Assembly (NCBI GenBank): GCA_030824075.1 | Contig: JAVBYJ010000010.1 | Location: forward strand, 40,624-104,623 | Direction of reading: 5' to 3' | From: Geothrix sp. | Lineage (GTDB): Bacteria; Acidobacteriota; Holophagae; Holophagales; Holophagaceae | DNA: 64,000 nucleotides | Shown here: piece after piece, positions 9,273 to 20,213 of the stretch | Layout of the letters: every line of letters starts with the position of its first letter | Numbering within the stretch: position 1 is the stretch's first letter | Translations under genes and position numbers: made by a program | The notes under the pieces: model-generated | Told to the model about the DNA's origin: nothing | Database searches by the model: none | The model's input: the letters and a program-made list of their open reading frames with translations, nothing else

Positions 9273-10496
9273 TGACGTCCTCCCAGAAAACTAGACCAAG
9301 GATAATGTGAGTCCTCCCCCTTTGGAGGGCCCCTTGAAAAAGAGCAAATACACCGAGGAGCAGATCATCTTGGCCTTGAAGCAGCACGAGGCCGGCAGGA
9401 CTACGGCAGAGATCTGCCGGAAGCTCGGCGTGAGCGAGCAGACCTTCTACCGATGGAAGGCCAAGTTCGGCGGGATGGACGTGGCGGATGCAAAACGGTT
9501 GAAGGGGCTCGAGGATGAAAATCGAAAGCTGAAGCAGCTTGTAGGGGAGCTTGCGCTCGACAACCAGGGCCTGAGGTTCCTGCTCACAAAAAAATTCTGA
9601 GGCCCCCGGATCGACGGAAGGCTGTGAGTGGCCTTCGGACCCAGTTTCAGATGAGCGAGCGGCGGGCCTGCCGAGTGATCGGAATGCAGCGGTGCAGTTA
9701 TCGGTACCAGTCCCAACGAAAGGACTGGGTCGAGCTGCGCCAACGACTGCTGCAACTGGCCGCCGAACGGAAACGGTTCGGGTATCAGCGACTCCATGTG
9801 CTTCTGCGGAGGGAGGGCTTTCCGTGAACGTGAAACGGATCTAACGGCTCTACAAGGAGGAAGGGCTCTCCGTGAGAAAGCGCATCCGAAAGCGGCTGAA
9901 GGGGTGCCTCAGGAAGGAGCTACAGGCCCCCACCCGGCCTGGTGAGCAGTGGGCCATGGACTTCACCTCGGACGCCCTGGCCGATGGCCGGGCGCTGCGA
10001 ACCCTGAACGTGGTCGACACCTTCACCCGCGAGTGCTTGGCCATCGAGGTGGACACCAGCCTGCCGGGTCTTAGGGTGGGGCGGGTGCTGGGCCGGATCA
10101 TCCACGAACGGGGCAGGCCGGAAGTCATCGTCACCGACAACGGCCCGGAGTTCATCAGCCGGGTCTTCGACCAGTGGTGCTACCAGCGGAGAATCCGGCA
10201 CCACTTTATCCAGCCAGGGAAGCCTATGCAGAACGGCACCTGCGAGAGCTTTAACGGGCGCTTCCGGGATGAGTGCCCGAACGAACACTGGTCCCGCAGC
10301 ATCCAGGAAGCCAGACGGATCGCCGAAGCCTGGCGACATGATTACAATCACCGCAGACCCCACGGCTCCCTCGGCGACATCACCCCAACCGAAGCTGCGC
10401 AACGCTGGGATTCACTCCGGTCGCCTACGGCTCCCAGCGAGATCCTTTCTAACCCGGGCTCTCACCGTCCTTGGTATAGAAGTGGGGAGGACGTTA
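9273..10496 (+). mobile_element. Degenerate IS3-family (IS407-group-like) insertion sequence
   Basis: About 1.22 kb bounded by imperfect terminal inverted repeats. ACGTCCTCCC at 9275-9284, with a further CCAAGGAT...GTGAG block, is mirrored at the right end as GGGGAGGACGT (10484-10494). Inside are OrfA with a helix-turn-helix and leucine-zipper-like region, an A7 slippage site, and OrfB with a DDE core. OrfB is broken by a frameshift and a nonsense codon, so this copy is not autonomous. I could not make out a clean target-site duplication, which suggests age. Confidence 0.85.
9334..9600 (+). CDS. IS3-family transposase OrfA
   Basis: 88 residues: KKSKYTEEQIILALKQHEAG, AEICRKLGVSEQTFYRWKAKFGG (helix-turn-helix) and KRLKGLEDENRKLKQLVGEL (coiled-coil dimerisation). 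It ends LLTKKF at a run of seven A (CTCACAAAAAAATTCTGA), the usual programmed -1 frameshift site that makes the OrfAB fusion in this family. I chose TTG 9334 behind TTTGGAGGG; a GTG at 9307 is also in frame. The protein looks intact, but its partner OrfB is not. Confidence 0.85.
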   Translation: MKKSKYTEEQIILALKQHEAGRTTAEICRKLGVSEQTFYRWKAKFGGMDVADAKRLKGLEDENRKLKQLVGELALDNQGLRFLLTKKF

Positions 10497-10510
10497 GCAA
10501 AGCATTCTAA
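9601..10510 (+). pseudogene. IS3-family transposase OrfB, disrupted
   Basis: The product is recognisable in two pieces. The first (from about 9624) runs FGYQRLHVLLRREGFP and stops at 9825-9827. One base is missing there: restoring a G would read GFP-VNVKRI. A TAA at 9842-9844, where a Tyr codon is expected, breaks it again. The second piece (9872-10510) carries the integrase core: first Asp in AMDFTSD, second Asp in VTDNGPEF, and Glu in CESFNGRFRDE, then NHRRPHGSLG. The frame continues a few codons past the right repeat. No active transposase can be made without two corrections. Confidence 0.88.
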
Positions 10511-10705
10511 AACTGCTGCGATCTCATCCACTCTGACCTTCGTTTGCATCCTAAGACCCTTCACAAATTACAGAAAGGTGCTGACTCTCGTCTTCCGACC
10601 GCCTTCCACAGGCGCTACGTTGCGGGCGCAACTGATCGGCCTCTTGGTATTGAAGTGGGTAATAGACGGGCTCGAAAAGGAGACATGGAAATGCCTCCGC
10701 GCGGT

Positions 10706-10733
10706 ATGGCCCTTCCCTGCTTTCCAGGGCCAT
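10706..10733 (-). terminator. Possible weak terminator hairpin after the M1 peptidase gene
   Basis: ATGGCCCT ... AGGGCCAT is an 8-bp stem with a 12-base loop, 20 bases past the stop of the minus-strand peptidase gene. No U-tract follows in the minus direction, so intrinsic termination is uncertain. The rest of the 10511-10752 gap shows nothing I can name. Confidence 0.3.
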
Positions 10734-10752
10734 TAATTTCGGAACAGCCATG

Positions 10753-12900
10753 TCAGGGCTTCCACTCCGGCATCTCGGTCCCATAGAAGTACTTGTCCAT
10801 CCACGCCTGGTAGTCCTTGCCCGTGACCTTCTTCAGCAGATCCGGGACATCCTGGTTGAAACTGGGCGGGTACCATGGGAAGGACCTGAGATAAAGGCGG
10901 AGGAATTGCACGAACTTCTGTTCACCAAGTTCCTTGTGCAGGCAAGCCAACATATAGGCCCCCTTGTAATAGACTAAGGCCTGCCTGTATCGCGACTTCT
11001 CAGGGTCGCCTCCCATCATGGCAGGATGCAGCAAATTAGCTGTGGGGATGGTGGCGGACTTGGCGGCCTTTTGGGCTTGTACGCCCCAGTCCTTTACAAT
11101 AAGTTCGTAGGTTCCCTGCCCCTTGTTCTTCATCGCCCGCATGGCCAAAGCGGACGTGTACTCTGCGAACGACTCGGTGAGCCACTGATCCTCAAAGCTC
11201 CACATCTTCAGCTGATGAGCCCAATATTGGTGGGCGAGTTCATGAGCCACCAGCCGGTTCACCCAACCCCCCACAGCCCCACGGCTAGCCACGAGGCGAT
11301 TGACGTCATCGCCAATCGCATCAAAAGCCTCCCGAGTGAACCAAATCATGCCCGCGGGCGCCTGGCCAAATCCAAGACTTGGCACCTCCACCAAATTTAC
11401 CTCGTCAAAGGGGGCGCTCCCCAGAAACTGGCTGTAGAATTCAAGAACCGCATGAGCTGTCTTCAACAAGGGCTCAGCCCCATGTCCGATGCCCGAATAG
11501 CCCCAGGCTCGGACCGTGCGTCCATTCTTGACCATCTCCTTGGAATCGTACTTCCCTGCGGCGATGGAGAACCACAGCGTTGGTTTATCCAAACTGGCTT
11601 CGATAATGTTGTGAGTCGCGGAAGCTGTCCGAGCAATGGTCTTAGCCGAGACGATGGCCACAAAGGGTTTTTCGACAGCAACACGGGCCTTCACCGTGTA
11701 GCTCTGCCCGGCCATCTCGGGCTCAGGAAACCATCCCTCCCCGGGCGTAAGGCGCCAGAAGTCGAAGGTCATATCCCTTCCAAGCATGTCCCCTTCGACC
11801 TCGAAGGTGAGTTCGAGGGTTTCGCCGTTGGTGGCGTGCCGACCGAGGTCCACCATCAGGAATCCCCCGCGGTGGATGAAGGCCAGATCTTGCTTGTTAT
11901 TCAACACCACGCGCTGGATGACACTTTTCAAGATCGACACTTGCCCAAAGGAACCAGATGAAAACTTGCGGTCCTGCATTTGGAAGGACAGCAGTTTTAG
12001 ACCTGGGCGGATCACTTGGATTGTCTCCACCACCTTCAGTTTCGCCTGAGTCTTGTTGGAGGCCACCAGATCAAGATCAATGTGGGACAGACGGAAATCG
12101 GGGTCCAAGGGGGCTTTGCGCGTCCAACCGATAGGAGCATAGTCCACAGCGAGCAGGTCGATGAACGGAATCCCGAGATCCTTTCCCTTGGGCCGTTGGA
12201 TGAATAGCGACTCCGTGTGGCTCCTGACAGGATCGTGGGTGTAGACCCAGCGTTCCTTTTCACCCACCAGTTCACCGGTCACCACGGGCTTGCTCGGATC
12301 ATTGGCTGTTTGATAGGCAGCGAGTTGCCCGATGGGCATGCGGGTCAATAACTGAGGCAGGCCCGAAGTCGTCGTCTCGTCGCGAGCCCCGAAAAAAGTC
12401 CAGGCGGCCTGGAAGGCCGCACTGGGCGCGGGCAGGGACGGCGGCGGCAGCCTGGGAAGATCCCGTCCAATGAACCAGAGGATGGCCTCTTTCAACGGTT
12501 CACCCACGACCAAGGCCTGTCCGGATTCGGCAGGGAGAATTTGGGTATTCTCCTTGAGGTTGAAACGGGTCATTGGCTGGGTCACGGGATCCTTGGCCAT
12601 ATAGCGGAATTGACCAACACCCTGTAAATAGAGACCTCGCACCTTACCGTCCACCAGCACGGGGCAGGCGACCCCGTTCTTGAACTCCAAATGGAGGTTA
12701 CCCACTTCTATCGAAAGCGAATCGATGGCTGAGGCCTGCTCCACTAGGACCGGGGATTGGTAGATCGCAGCCTCCGCCAGGGTCCTGTAACCCACGACCT
12801 CCACCGTAGCTCCGGCCATCGGAGCCTGAGGGGAAGCGTGTTGACCCTCCAGTTGTGAAGACATAAGCAGGAGTGAATTTACGAGGATCCGAAAAATCAT
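10753..12900 (-). CDS. M1-family zinc metallopeptidase (aminopeptidase-like), exported
   Basis: 715 residues. The gluzincin signature is complete: HELAHQYW (H553, E554, H557) followed after 18 residues by the third zinc ligand in LTESFAEY (E576). The N-terminal part is a long beta-rich region as in M1 enzymes, and the start MIFRILVNSLLLMSSQLEG resembles a signal peptide. It should act in the periplasm or outside. A GxMEN-type exopeptidase motif is not obvious; PAGMIWFTREAF occupies that place, so aminopeptidase activity is less certain than zinc-protease activity. ATG 12900 is preceded by CCGGAG. The gene is bracketed by two decayed transposase regions. Confidence 0.85.
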   Translation of the reverse strand: MIFRILVNSLLLMSSQLEGQHASPQAPMAGATVEVVGYRTLAEAAIYQSPVLVEQASAIDSLSIEVGNLHLEFKNGVACPVLVDGKVRGLYLQGVGQFRYMAKDPVTQPMTRFNLKENTQILPAESGQALVVGEPLKEAILWFIGRDLPRLPPPSLPAPSAAFQAAWTFFGARDETTTSGLPQLLTRMPIGQLAAYQTANDPSKPVVTGELVGEKERWVYTHDPVRSHTESLFIQRPKGKDLGIPFIDLLAVDYAPIGWTRKAPLDPDFRLSHIDLDLVASNKTQAKLKVVETIQVIRPGLKLLSFQMQDRKFSSGSFGQVSILKSVIQRVVLNNKQDLAFIHRGGFLMVDLGRHATNGETLELTFEVEGDMLGRDMTFDFWRLTPGEGWFPEPEMAGQSYTVKARVAVEKPFVAIVSAKTIARTASATHNIIEASLDKPTLWFSIAAGKYDSKEMVKNGRTVRAWGYSGIGHGAEPLLKTAHAVLEFYSQFLGSAPFDEVNLVEVPSLGFGQAPAGMIWFTREAFDAIGDDVNRLVASRGAVGGWVNRLVAHELAHQYWAHQLKMWSFEDQWLTESFAEYTSALAMRAMKNKGQGTYELIVKDWGVQAQKAAKSATIPTANLLHPAMMGGDPEKSRYRQALVYYKGAYMLACLHKELGEQKFVQFLRLYLRSFPWYPPSFNQDVPDLLKKVTGKDYQAWMDKYFYGTEMPEWKP

Positions 12901-13011
12901 CTTGTCTCCGGCAGAATGAGAAGGCTGGCGTTTACTAGCAGCTAACATGTGGATCTATAATATTATCGATATGAGGTTAACCCAGCTGGCTGTGAAGCCA
13001 AAATATTCGGT

Positions 13012-13140
13012 TCATCCGAGAATTCCGGGGAAGGTTGCGCGGATTTCGAGGGGAAAATGGCCATCGTCGCGGTAGACATGGCCGATGCGTTCGACGAACT
13101 TGATCTTGTTGTTCATGCCCTCGACCAGGAGGGTTGTGGA
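13012..13140 (-). pseudogene. Fragment of an ISL3-like transposase C-terminus
   Basis: About 42 codons read LLVEGMNNKIKFVERIGHVY then RDDGHFPLEIRATFPGILG and stop. The pattern E-G-x-N-N-K-I-K followed by Y-R and F-x-L-x-I is the C-terminal signature of ISL3/IS204-type transposases. No upstream transposase body remains in frame. This is a relic in the 383-base gap between the M1 peptidase and clpB; otherwise that gap shows only the clpB leader. Confidence 0.5.
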
Positions 13141-13283
13141 GGGGAAGTGGCAGTGGGTCGTCTGCCGAAGGCGAAGCCCGCAGGTCCTGGTTACACGTGG
13201 CAGCAACATGTACTTTGAAATCGCTAGAGAAGATCATGCGGGTGCCATCGAGTTTGGAACATCCTGATTTATCGAGGTGCGCC

Positions 13284-15857
<2,574 letters not shown>

Positions 15858-15901
15858 GGCGGCTCGAGGCCTGAAACTTTCCCCTCGCGCCACCCGGTCC
15901 G

Positions 15902-17362
15902 ATGAGGTGGAGGTCGTTCGGAGCCGGTGTGCCTCTTTCCCCCCCCATCCCCATCCTGATCGTGGATGATGAAGCCGATCTGCGGAACCTCCTGGTGGAG
16001 GCCCTGGAGGATCAAGGCTATGCGGCGGAGGGCGCCGAGGGGGGTACCCAGGCCCTGACACGGGTGCGGGAGAAGCATTTCCCGGTGATCTTCACGGACC
16101 TGAACATGCCCGGGGGGCTGTCGGGACTGGAACTGCTCCGGGCCGTCCACGAGGAGGATCCCCGGACCATGGGCATCCTCATGACCGGGTACGCCACCAC
16201 GGAATCCGCCATCCAGGCCCTGAAGCGCGGCGCCTACGACTTCATCCAGAAGCCCTTCAAGCTGGCGGAGATCGAGGCCAGCCTGGAACGGGCCCTGGAA
16301 CACTACCGCCTGCTGCGCGAGAACGAGGCCTACCAACAGAACCTGGAACGCATGGTGGAAGCCCGGACCCAGGAGATCCTGGGGCTGAAGAACGATATCG
16401 AGCGGCTCTTCGAAGGCTTCGTGAACGCCTCCGTAACCGCCATCGAGGCCCGCGATCCCAGCACCTCCGGCCATTCCAGCCGCGTGGCCGAACTGACCGT
16501 GGGTCTGGCCGAGGCCGTGAACAGCACGCCCAACGGGCCCTACGGCGCCTTGCTCTTCACCCCAACCCAGATCCGGGAGATCCGCTACGCCAGCCTGCTC
16601 CACGATTTCGGGAAGGTGGGCGTCCGTGAACAGGTGCTGGTGAAGGCCAAGAAGATCGAAGGCGAGCACCTGGAGAGCATCTACCAGCGCCTGCACCAGC
16701 GCACCCTGGAATCCATGCGGGACCGGATGCTGGACGCCTGGAGCAAGGGCCAGGTCTTCGATCACGCTGCCGTGGGAGGGCTGCTTCAGCACCAGGAGGA
16801 CGAAACCCAGCGACTGATGGATCTGGTGAGACGCAGCAACGAACCCACCGTCCTACCCCAGGAAGTGGCCCTGGAACTGCATCTGCTGGAGGACCTCACC
16901 TACCAGCACTGGTCCGGCGACCGCCGCACGCTCATCGAGCGCCAGGACATCGACCTGCTGAAGATCGCCAAGGGCAGCCTCTCCGAACAAGAACGCGACG
17001 AAATCCAGAGCCATGTCACCTACACCTACCGGTTCCTCAGCCAGATTCCCTGGACCAGCGAACTGGCGGGCGTGCCCGACATTGCCTGGGCCCACCATGA
17101 GCGGCTCAACGGCAAGGGCTACCCCCGGCAGCTGAAGGAACCCGACATCCCTGTGCAGAGCAAGCTCATGGCCGTGTCGGATGTCTTCGATGCCCTGACC
17201 GCCGCGGATCGACCCTACAAGGCCGCCGTCAGCGTGGAACGCAGCCTGGAGATCCTGGCGCAGGAAGCCAAGGTGAACCTGCTGGACACCGAAGTGCTCC
17301 GCATCTTCATCGAGGCGCGCATCTTCGAACGCACGACGGGCCATCTGAGACCGACCCCATGA
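15902..17362 (+). CDS. Response regulator with HD-GYP domain (c-di-GMP phosphodiesterase type)
   Basis: 486 residues. The receiver domain (about 15-130) has PILIVDDE, the phospho-acceptor in FTDLNMPG, and IQKPFK. A coiled-coil linker precedes an HD-GYP domain with LLHDFGK near residue 235 and HHERLNGKGYP near 398. About 160 residues separate the two motifs, roughly 100 more than in standard HD-GYP proteins. HD-GYP proteins hydrolyse c-di-GMP. Start could be ATG 15902 or GTG 15929, the latter with GGAG upstream. It overlaps the next regulator by ATGA. Confidence 0.9.
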   Translation: MRWRSFGAGVPLSPPIPILIVDDEADLRNLLVEALEDQGYAAEGAEGGTQALTRVREKHFPVIFTDLNMPGGLSGLELLRAVHEEDPRTMGILMTGYATTESAIQALKRGAYDFIQKPFKLAEIEASLERALEHYRLLRENEAYQQNLERMVEARTQEILGLKNDIERLFEGFVNASVTAIEARDPSTSGHSSRVAELTVGLAEAVNSTPNGPYGALLFTPTQIREIRYASLLHDFGKVGVREQVLVKAKKIEGEHLESIYQRLHQRTLESMRDRMLDAWSKGQVFDHAAVGGLLQHQEDETQRLMDLVRRSNEPTVLPQEVALELHLLEDLTYQHWSGDRRTLIERQDIDLLKIAKGSLSEQERDEIQSHVTYTYRFLSQIPWTSELAGVPDIAWAHHERLNGKGYPRQLKEPDIPVQSKLMAVSDVFDALTAADRPYKAAVSVERSLEILAQEAKVNLLDTEVLRIFIEARIFERTTGHLRPTP

Positions 17363-18189
17363 TCCAGGACCCCATCCTCATCGTGGACGACGAACCTGAG
17401 GTTCGCAATACGCTGCTGGAGGCCCTCCAAAGCCAAGGCTACACGGCCGATGCCGCGGCCAGCGGGGAGGAAGCCCTTGAACGCATGGCCCGGCGGGCGT
17501 ATCCCGTCGTGCTCACCGATCTCCACATGCCCGGGGGACACACGGGCCTGGAGCTCATGGCCACCATCCGGCAACGGCACCCGGACACGCTCTGTGTCCT
17601 GGTCACGGCCTTCGCCACCCTGGATACCAGCATCGAGGCGCTGAAGCACGGCGCCTACGACCTCATCCAGAAACCTTTCAAGCTGGCGGAAATGGAGGTC
17701 GTCCTCAACCGCGCCCTGGATCACGCCCGCCTGGTCCGGCAGGTCGGCGCCTACCGGGAGGAGCTGGAAACGCGCATCGTGAGCCGCACCCGCGACCTTC
17801 AGGAGGCCCACGAGGAGGCCCTGGCGCTCTGCGATCTCAGCCTCCAGGGTCTGGCTGCGGATTCCGTCGGAGAGGCCCTGGCACCCCTCCTGGACCGGCT
17901 CGGTGTCCGTTGGGCCCCGGATGGCCTGGCCTGCTACCGGCATACCCGGGTTGGCCTGCTGACTGCCGTGGCCCGGCGGGGCGCCCGTCCCCTGCCGGTC
18001 GCCCTCGATCGCCCTCGACCCGGCCCCCTCGCCCCACCGGACCTGGGTTATCCCGAGGAACGCCTGGTCCCCCTGGGCAGCGCCGGATGGCTCTACCTGG
18101 GCTTCGAGGACCGTTCAGCGTTCAACGAAACCGACCCCGAGTTCCTTCTCCTGGCCAGGCACCTGGAATTCGCGCTCCGAGTAAAGTGA
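17359..18189 (+). CDS. Response regulator with coiled-coil linker and unidentified C-terminal domain
   Basis: 276 residues. The receiver domain (1-125) has PILIVDDEPEVRN, the phospho-Asp in LTDLHMPGG and LIQKPFKLAEME, very like the receiver of the preceding gene, which suggests duplication. A helical linker (SRTRDLQEAHEEAL) is followed by about 110 residues that could be a reduced GAF-like sensor domain; no catalytic motif is visible. It may act as a phosphate sink or partner for the HD-GYP and GGDEF regulators. It is translationally coupled to the upstream gene by ATGA, and the next gene starts 4 bases downstream. Confidence 0.85.
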   Translation: MIQDPILIVDDEPEVRNTLLEALQSQGYTADAAASGEEALERMARRAYPVVLTDLHMPGGHTGLELMATIRQRHPDTLCVLVTAFATLDTSIEALKHGAYDLIQKPFKLAEMEVVLNRALDHARLVRQVGAYREELETRIVSRTRDLQEAHEEALALCDLSLQGLAADSVGEALAPLLDRLGVRWAPDGLACYRHTRVGLLTAVARRGARPLPVALDRPRPGPLAPPDLGYPEERLVPLGSAGWLYLGFEDRSAFNETDPEFLLLARHLEFALRVK

Positions 18190-18193
18190 GGGG

Positions 18194-19210
18194 ATGAGCC
18201 AAAGCCAGCAGCAGCTTCTTTGGACCGGCTTCCGGGGCCTCGACGCCGCGGAGGTCGACCTTCCTTTTTCACCAGGCGGCCTCATCCTCTTCGCCCGCAA
18301 TCTGGACCCCAGCCCCGCCACCGGGCCGGCCCGCTGCCGGGCCTTGATCGATGGCCTCCAGGGCCGGTTCGGAGCAGAGCTCCCCCTGGCGGTGGCCTTG
18401 GATCAGGAAGGGGGCCCAGTGAGCCGCCTGCGCCCCTGGGTCGGGGCCACCCCGCCCCTGCGCCAGATCTGGACCAGGGGGGGAGCGAAGGCCTGCGCCC
18501 GTTGGGGCGGGCTGTGGGGCGAGGGGCTCGCCCTTCTGGGCTTTAACGTGGATTTCGCCCCGGTGCTGGATCTGTGGGATGGCCACCCGGGCGCCGGCAT
18601 TGGGGACCGGGCCGCCAGCCCAGATCCCACCGAGGCCGCCGAGGCCGCCGGGGCCTTCTTGCATGGACTGGAAACGACAGGTGTTCGCGGCTGCCTGAAA
18701 CATTTCCCGGGCCTGGGCGGCACCCTTCTCGACAGCCACCTGGGCCTGCCCGAACTCGCCGAGGCCGGCCGGGTGGATCGGAACGCCTCGGCCTTCAAGG
18801 CCCTGGCCCATCCCGATCGCCTGGTGATGGTCGCCCACCTGCGCACCCCGGCCTCGGGCCTGTGGCCCGCCAGCCTGCACCGCGGCTCCGTGGCGGACAA
18901 TCCCTGGGGCATCCAGGGGCGCTTCCTGCCAGACGATCTGGAGATGGGAGGCTGTTCCGATTGGGGCTGGGACGACCGGGTGCGGCTCTCTCTGGAGGCT
19001 GGTCACCAGTGGCTGCTGGTCTGCCAGACGCCCGCGGGCTGGACCGCCTGCGCCGAGGCAGCCGGCCGCCTTCCCGAATCCCTGTGGGGACCGGCCCTGG
19101 AAACCACGCGGTCCATGCGCCGCCACCTTCCACCGGCGACCCCCTTCGATCCCGAGACCTGGCAAGCCTGGTTGGCGCGGCTGCAGGCCGCCGTTGAGGA
19201 GATCCACTGA
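18194..19210 (+). CDS. Glycoside hydrolase family 3 NagZ-like protein
   Basis: 338 residues with the GH3 N-terminal barrel layout: PGGLILFARNL, LAVALDQEGGPVSRL, LGFNVDFAPVLDL, GCLKHFPGLGGTLLDSHLGLP and LPDDLEMGG. The Asp in DDLEM corresponds to the nucleophile of NagZ. The motif normally KHFPGHG reads KHFPGLG here, though the DSH that holds the catalytic His is kept. NagZ removes N-acetylglucosamine from cell-wall fragments. Substrate and full activity are inferred. The gene has no signal peptide and lies inside a signalling operon, sharing its stop with the next start (TGATG). Confidence 0.8.
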   Translation: MSQSQQQLLWTGFRGLDAAEVDLPFSPGGLILFARNLDPSPATGPARCRALIDGLQGRFGAELPLAVALDQEGGPVSRLRPWVGATPPLRQIWTRGGAKACARWGGLWGEGLALLGFNVDFAPVLDLWDGHPGAGIGDRAASPDPTEAAEAAGAFLHGLETTGVRGCLKHFPGLGGTLLDSHLGLPELAEAGRVDRNASAFKALAHPDRLVMVAHLRTPASGLWPASLHRGSVADNPWGIQGRFLPDDLEMGGCSDWGWDDRVRLSLEAGHQWLLVCQTPAGWTACAEAAGRLPESLWGPALETTRSMRRHLPPATPFDPETWQAWLARLQAAVEEIH

Positions 19211-20130
19211 TGGCTGGCCGCATTCTCATCGTCGACGACAACGCGATGATCCGCAGCGAGATCAAGGCGGTCCTCATGAAGGACGGCAGCTACGGGCATT
19301 TCATGGAGGCTTCGGACGGCCTCACGGCCTTCAAGACCATCATGGAAAACCCACCGGACCTGGTGCTCTGTGATCTCGTCATGCCCGGCTTTGATGGCTT
19401 GAAATTCCTGGGCCTGAAGGCCAGCCGCAAGGAGCTGGAACAGATCCCGGTCATCATCCTCACCGCCGAGGATGATCTGGACCGCAAGGCCGAGATCCTC
19501 GAACGCGGCGCTTCGGACTACGTCACCAAGCCCTTCCATGAGAAAGAACTGCTCGCCCGGGTGCGCATCCACACCAAGCTGAAGCTCCTCCAGGACGAAC
19601 TGCGCGAAAAAAATGTCCAGCTCGAAACCCTCTCCGTCACCGACGTGCTCACAGGCTTGGCCAACCGCCGACGACTCATGGCGCGCCTGGAGGAGGAGGT
19701 CCAGCGCGCCCGCCGCTACAAGACGCCGCTGTCCGTCGTGATGATCGACATCGACCATTTCAAGCAGGTGAACGACACGCACGGTCATGCCATGGGTGAC
19801 GAGGTGCTTCGCAACATCGGCGCCATGCTGAAAGCCAGCGTGCGGACCACGGATCTGGCCGCCCGCTATGGCGGCGAGGAACTGACGGTGGTGCTGCCCC
19901 ACACGGACCTGGCTGCGGCGGTCCTGGTGGCCGAAAACCTGCGGCAGAGGTTCGCCGAGATGGAGCACCAACTGGATGGGGTCACCCTGAGAAAGACTGC
20001 CAGCATGGGGGTTGCCGCCCGCGATGGCCAGGGCGAGGTTCCCAGCGCCGAGGATCTCTTGAAGCATGCCGACGAAGCCCTGTACCGCGCCAAACAAGGC
20101 GGCCGCGACCGGGTGGAAGTGGCGGAGTAG
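19210..20130 (+). CDS. Response regulator diguanylate cyclase (receiver-GGDEF)
   Basis: 306 residues. The receiver domain (1-125) has RILIVDDNAMIRSE, the phospho-Asp in LCDLVMPGFDG and YVTKPFHEKEL. The GGDEF domain (about 145-306) has DVLTGLANRR, MIDIDHFKQVNDTHGHAMGDE and the active-site signature GGEEL near residue 221. It makes c-di-GMP from GTP when its receiver is phosphorylated. No clear RxxD inhibitory site five residues before GGEEL: the sequence there is TDLAARYGGEEL, so feedback inhibition by c-di-GMP may be absent. Last gene of the four-gene unit. Confidence 0.94.
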   Translation: MAGRILIVDDNAMIRSEIKAVLMKDGSYGHFMEASDGLTAFKTIMENPPDLVLCDLVMPGFDGLKFLGLKASRKELEQIPVIILTAEDDLDRKAEILERGASDYVTKPFHEKELLARVRIHTKLKLLQDELREKNVQLETLSVTDVLTGLANRRRLMARLEEEVQRARRYKTPLSVVMIDIDHFKQVNDTHGHAMGDEVLRNIGAMLKASVRTTDLAARYGGEELTVVLPHTDLAAAVLVAENLRQRFAEMEHQLDGVTLRKTASMGVAARDGQGEVPSAEDLLKHADEALYRAKQGGRDRVEVAE

Positions 20131-20155
20131 CCGTCAGCTTTCGCCCCTAAAAGCA

Positions 20156-20177
20156 GATGCGGCCTTAAGGCCGCATC
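20156..20177. terminator. 22-bp perfect palindrome, bidirectional terminator candidate
   Basis: GATGCGGCCTTAAGGCCGCATC is self-complementary and lies between the converging GGDEF gene and metK. Only a few A/T flank it, so termination in either direction would rely on stem strength. Confidence 0.55.
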
Positions 20178-20213
20178 CATGGACTCTGATCGCTGATGGC
20201 TGCGCGCCGGCAG

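Noticed and set aside
13134..13283. N-terminal extension of ClpB
   Set aside because: The in-frame extension is Arg/Ser-rich, overlaps the transposase relic and lacks similarity; ATG 13284 has a ribosome binding site and the conserved start.
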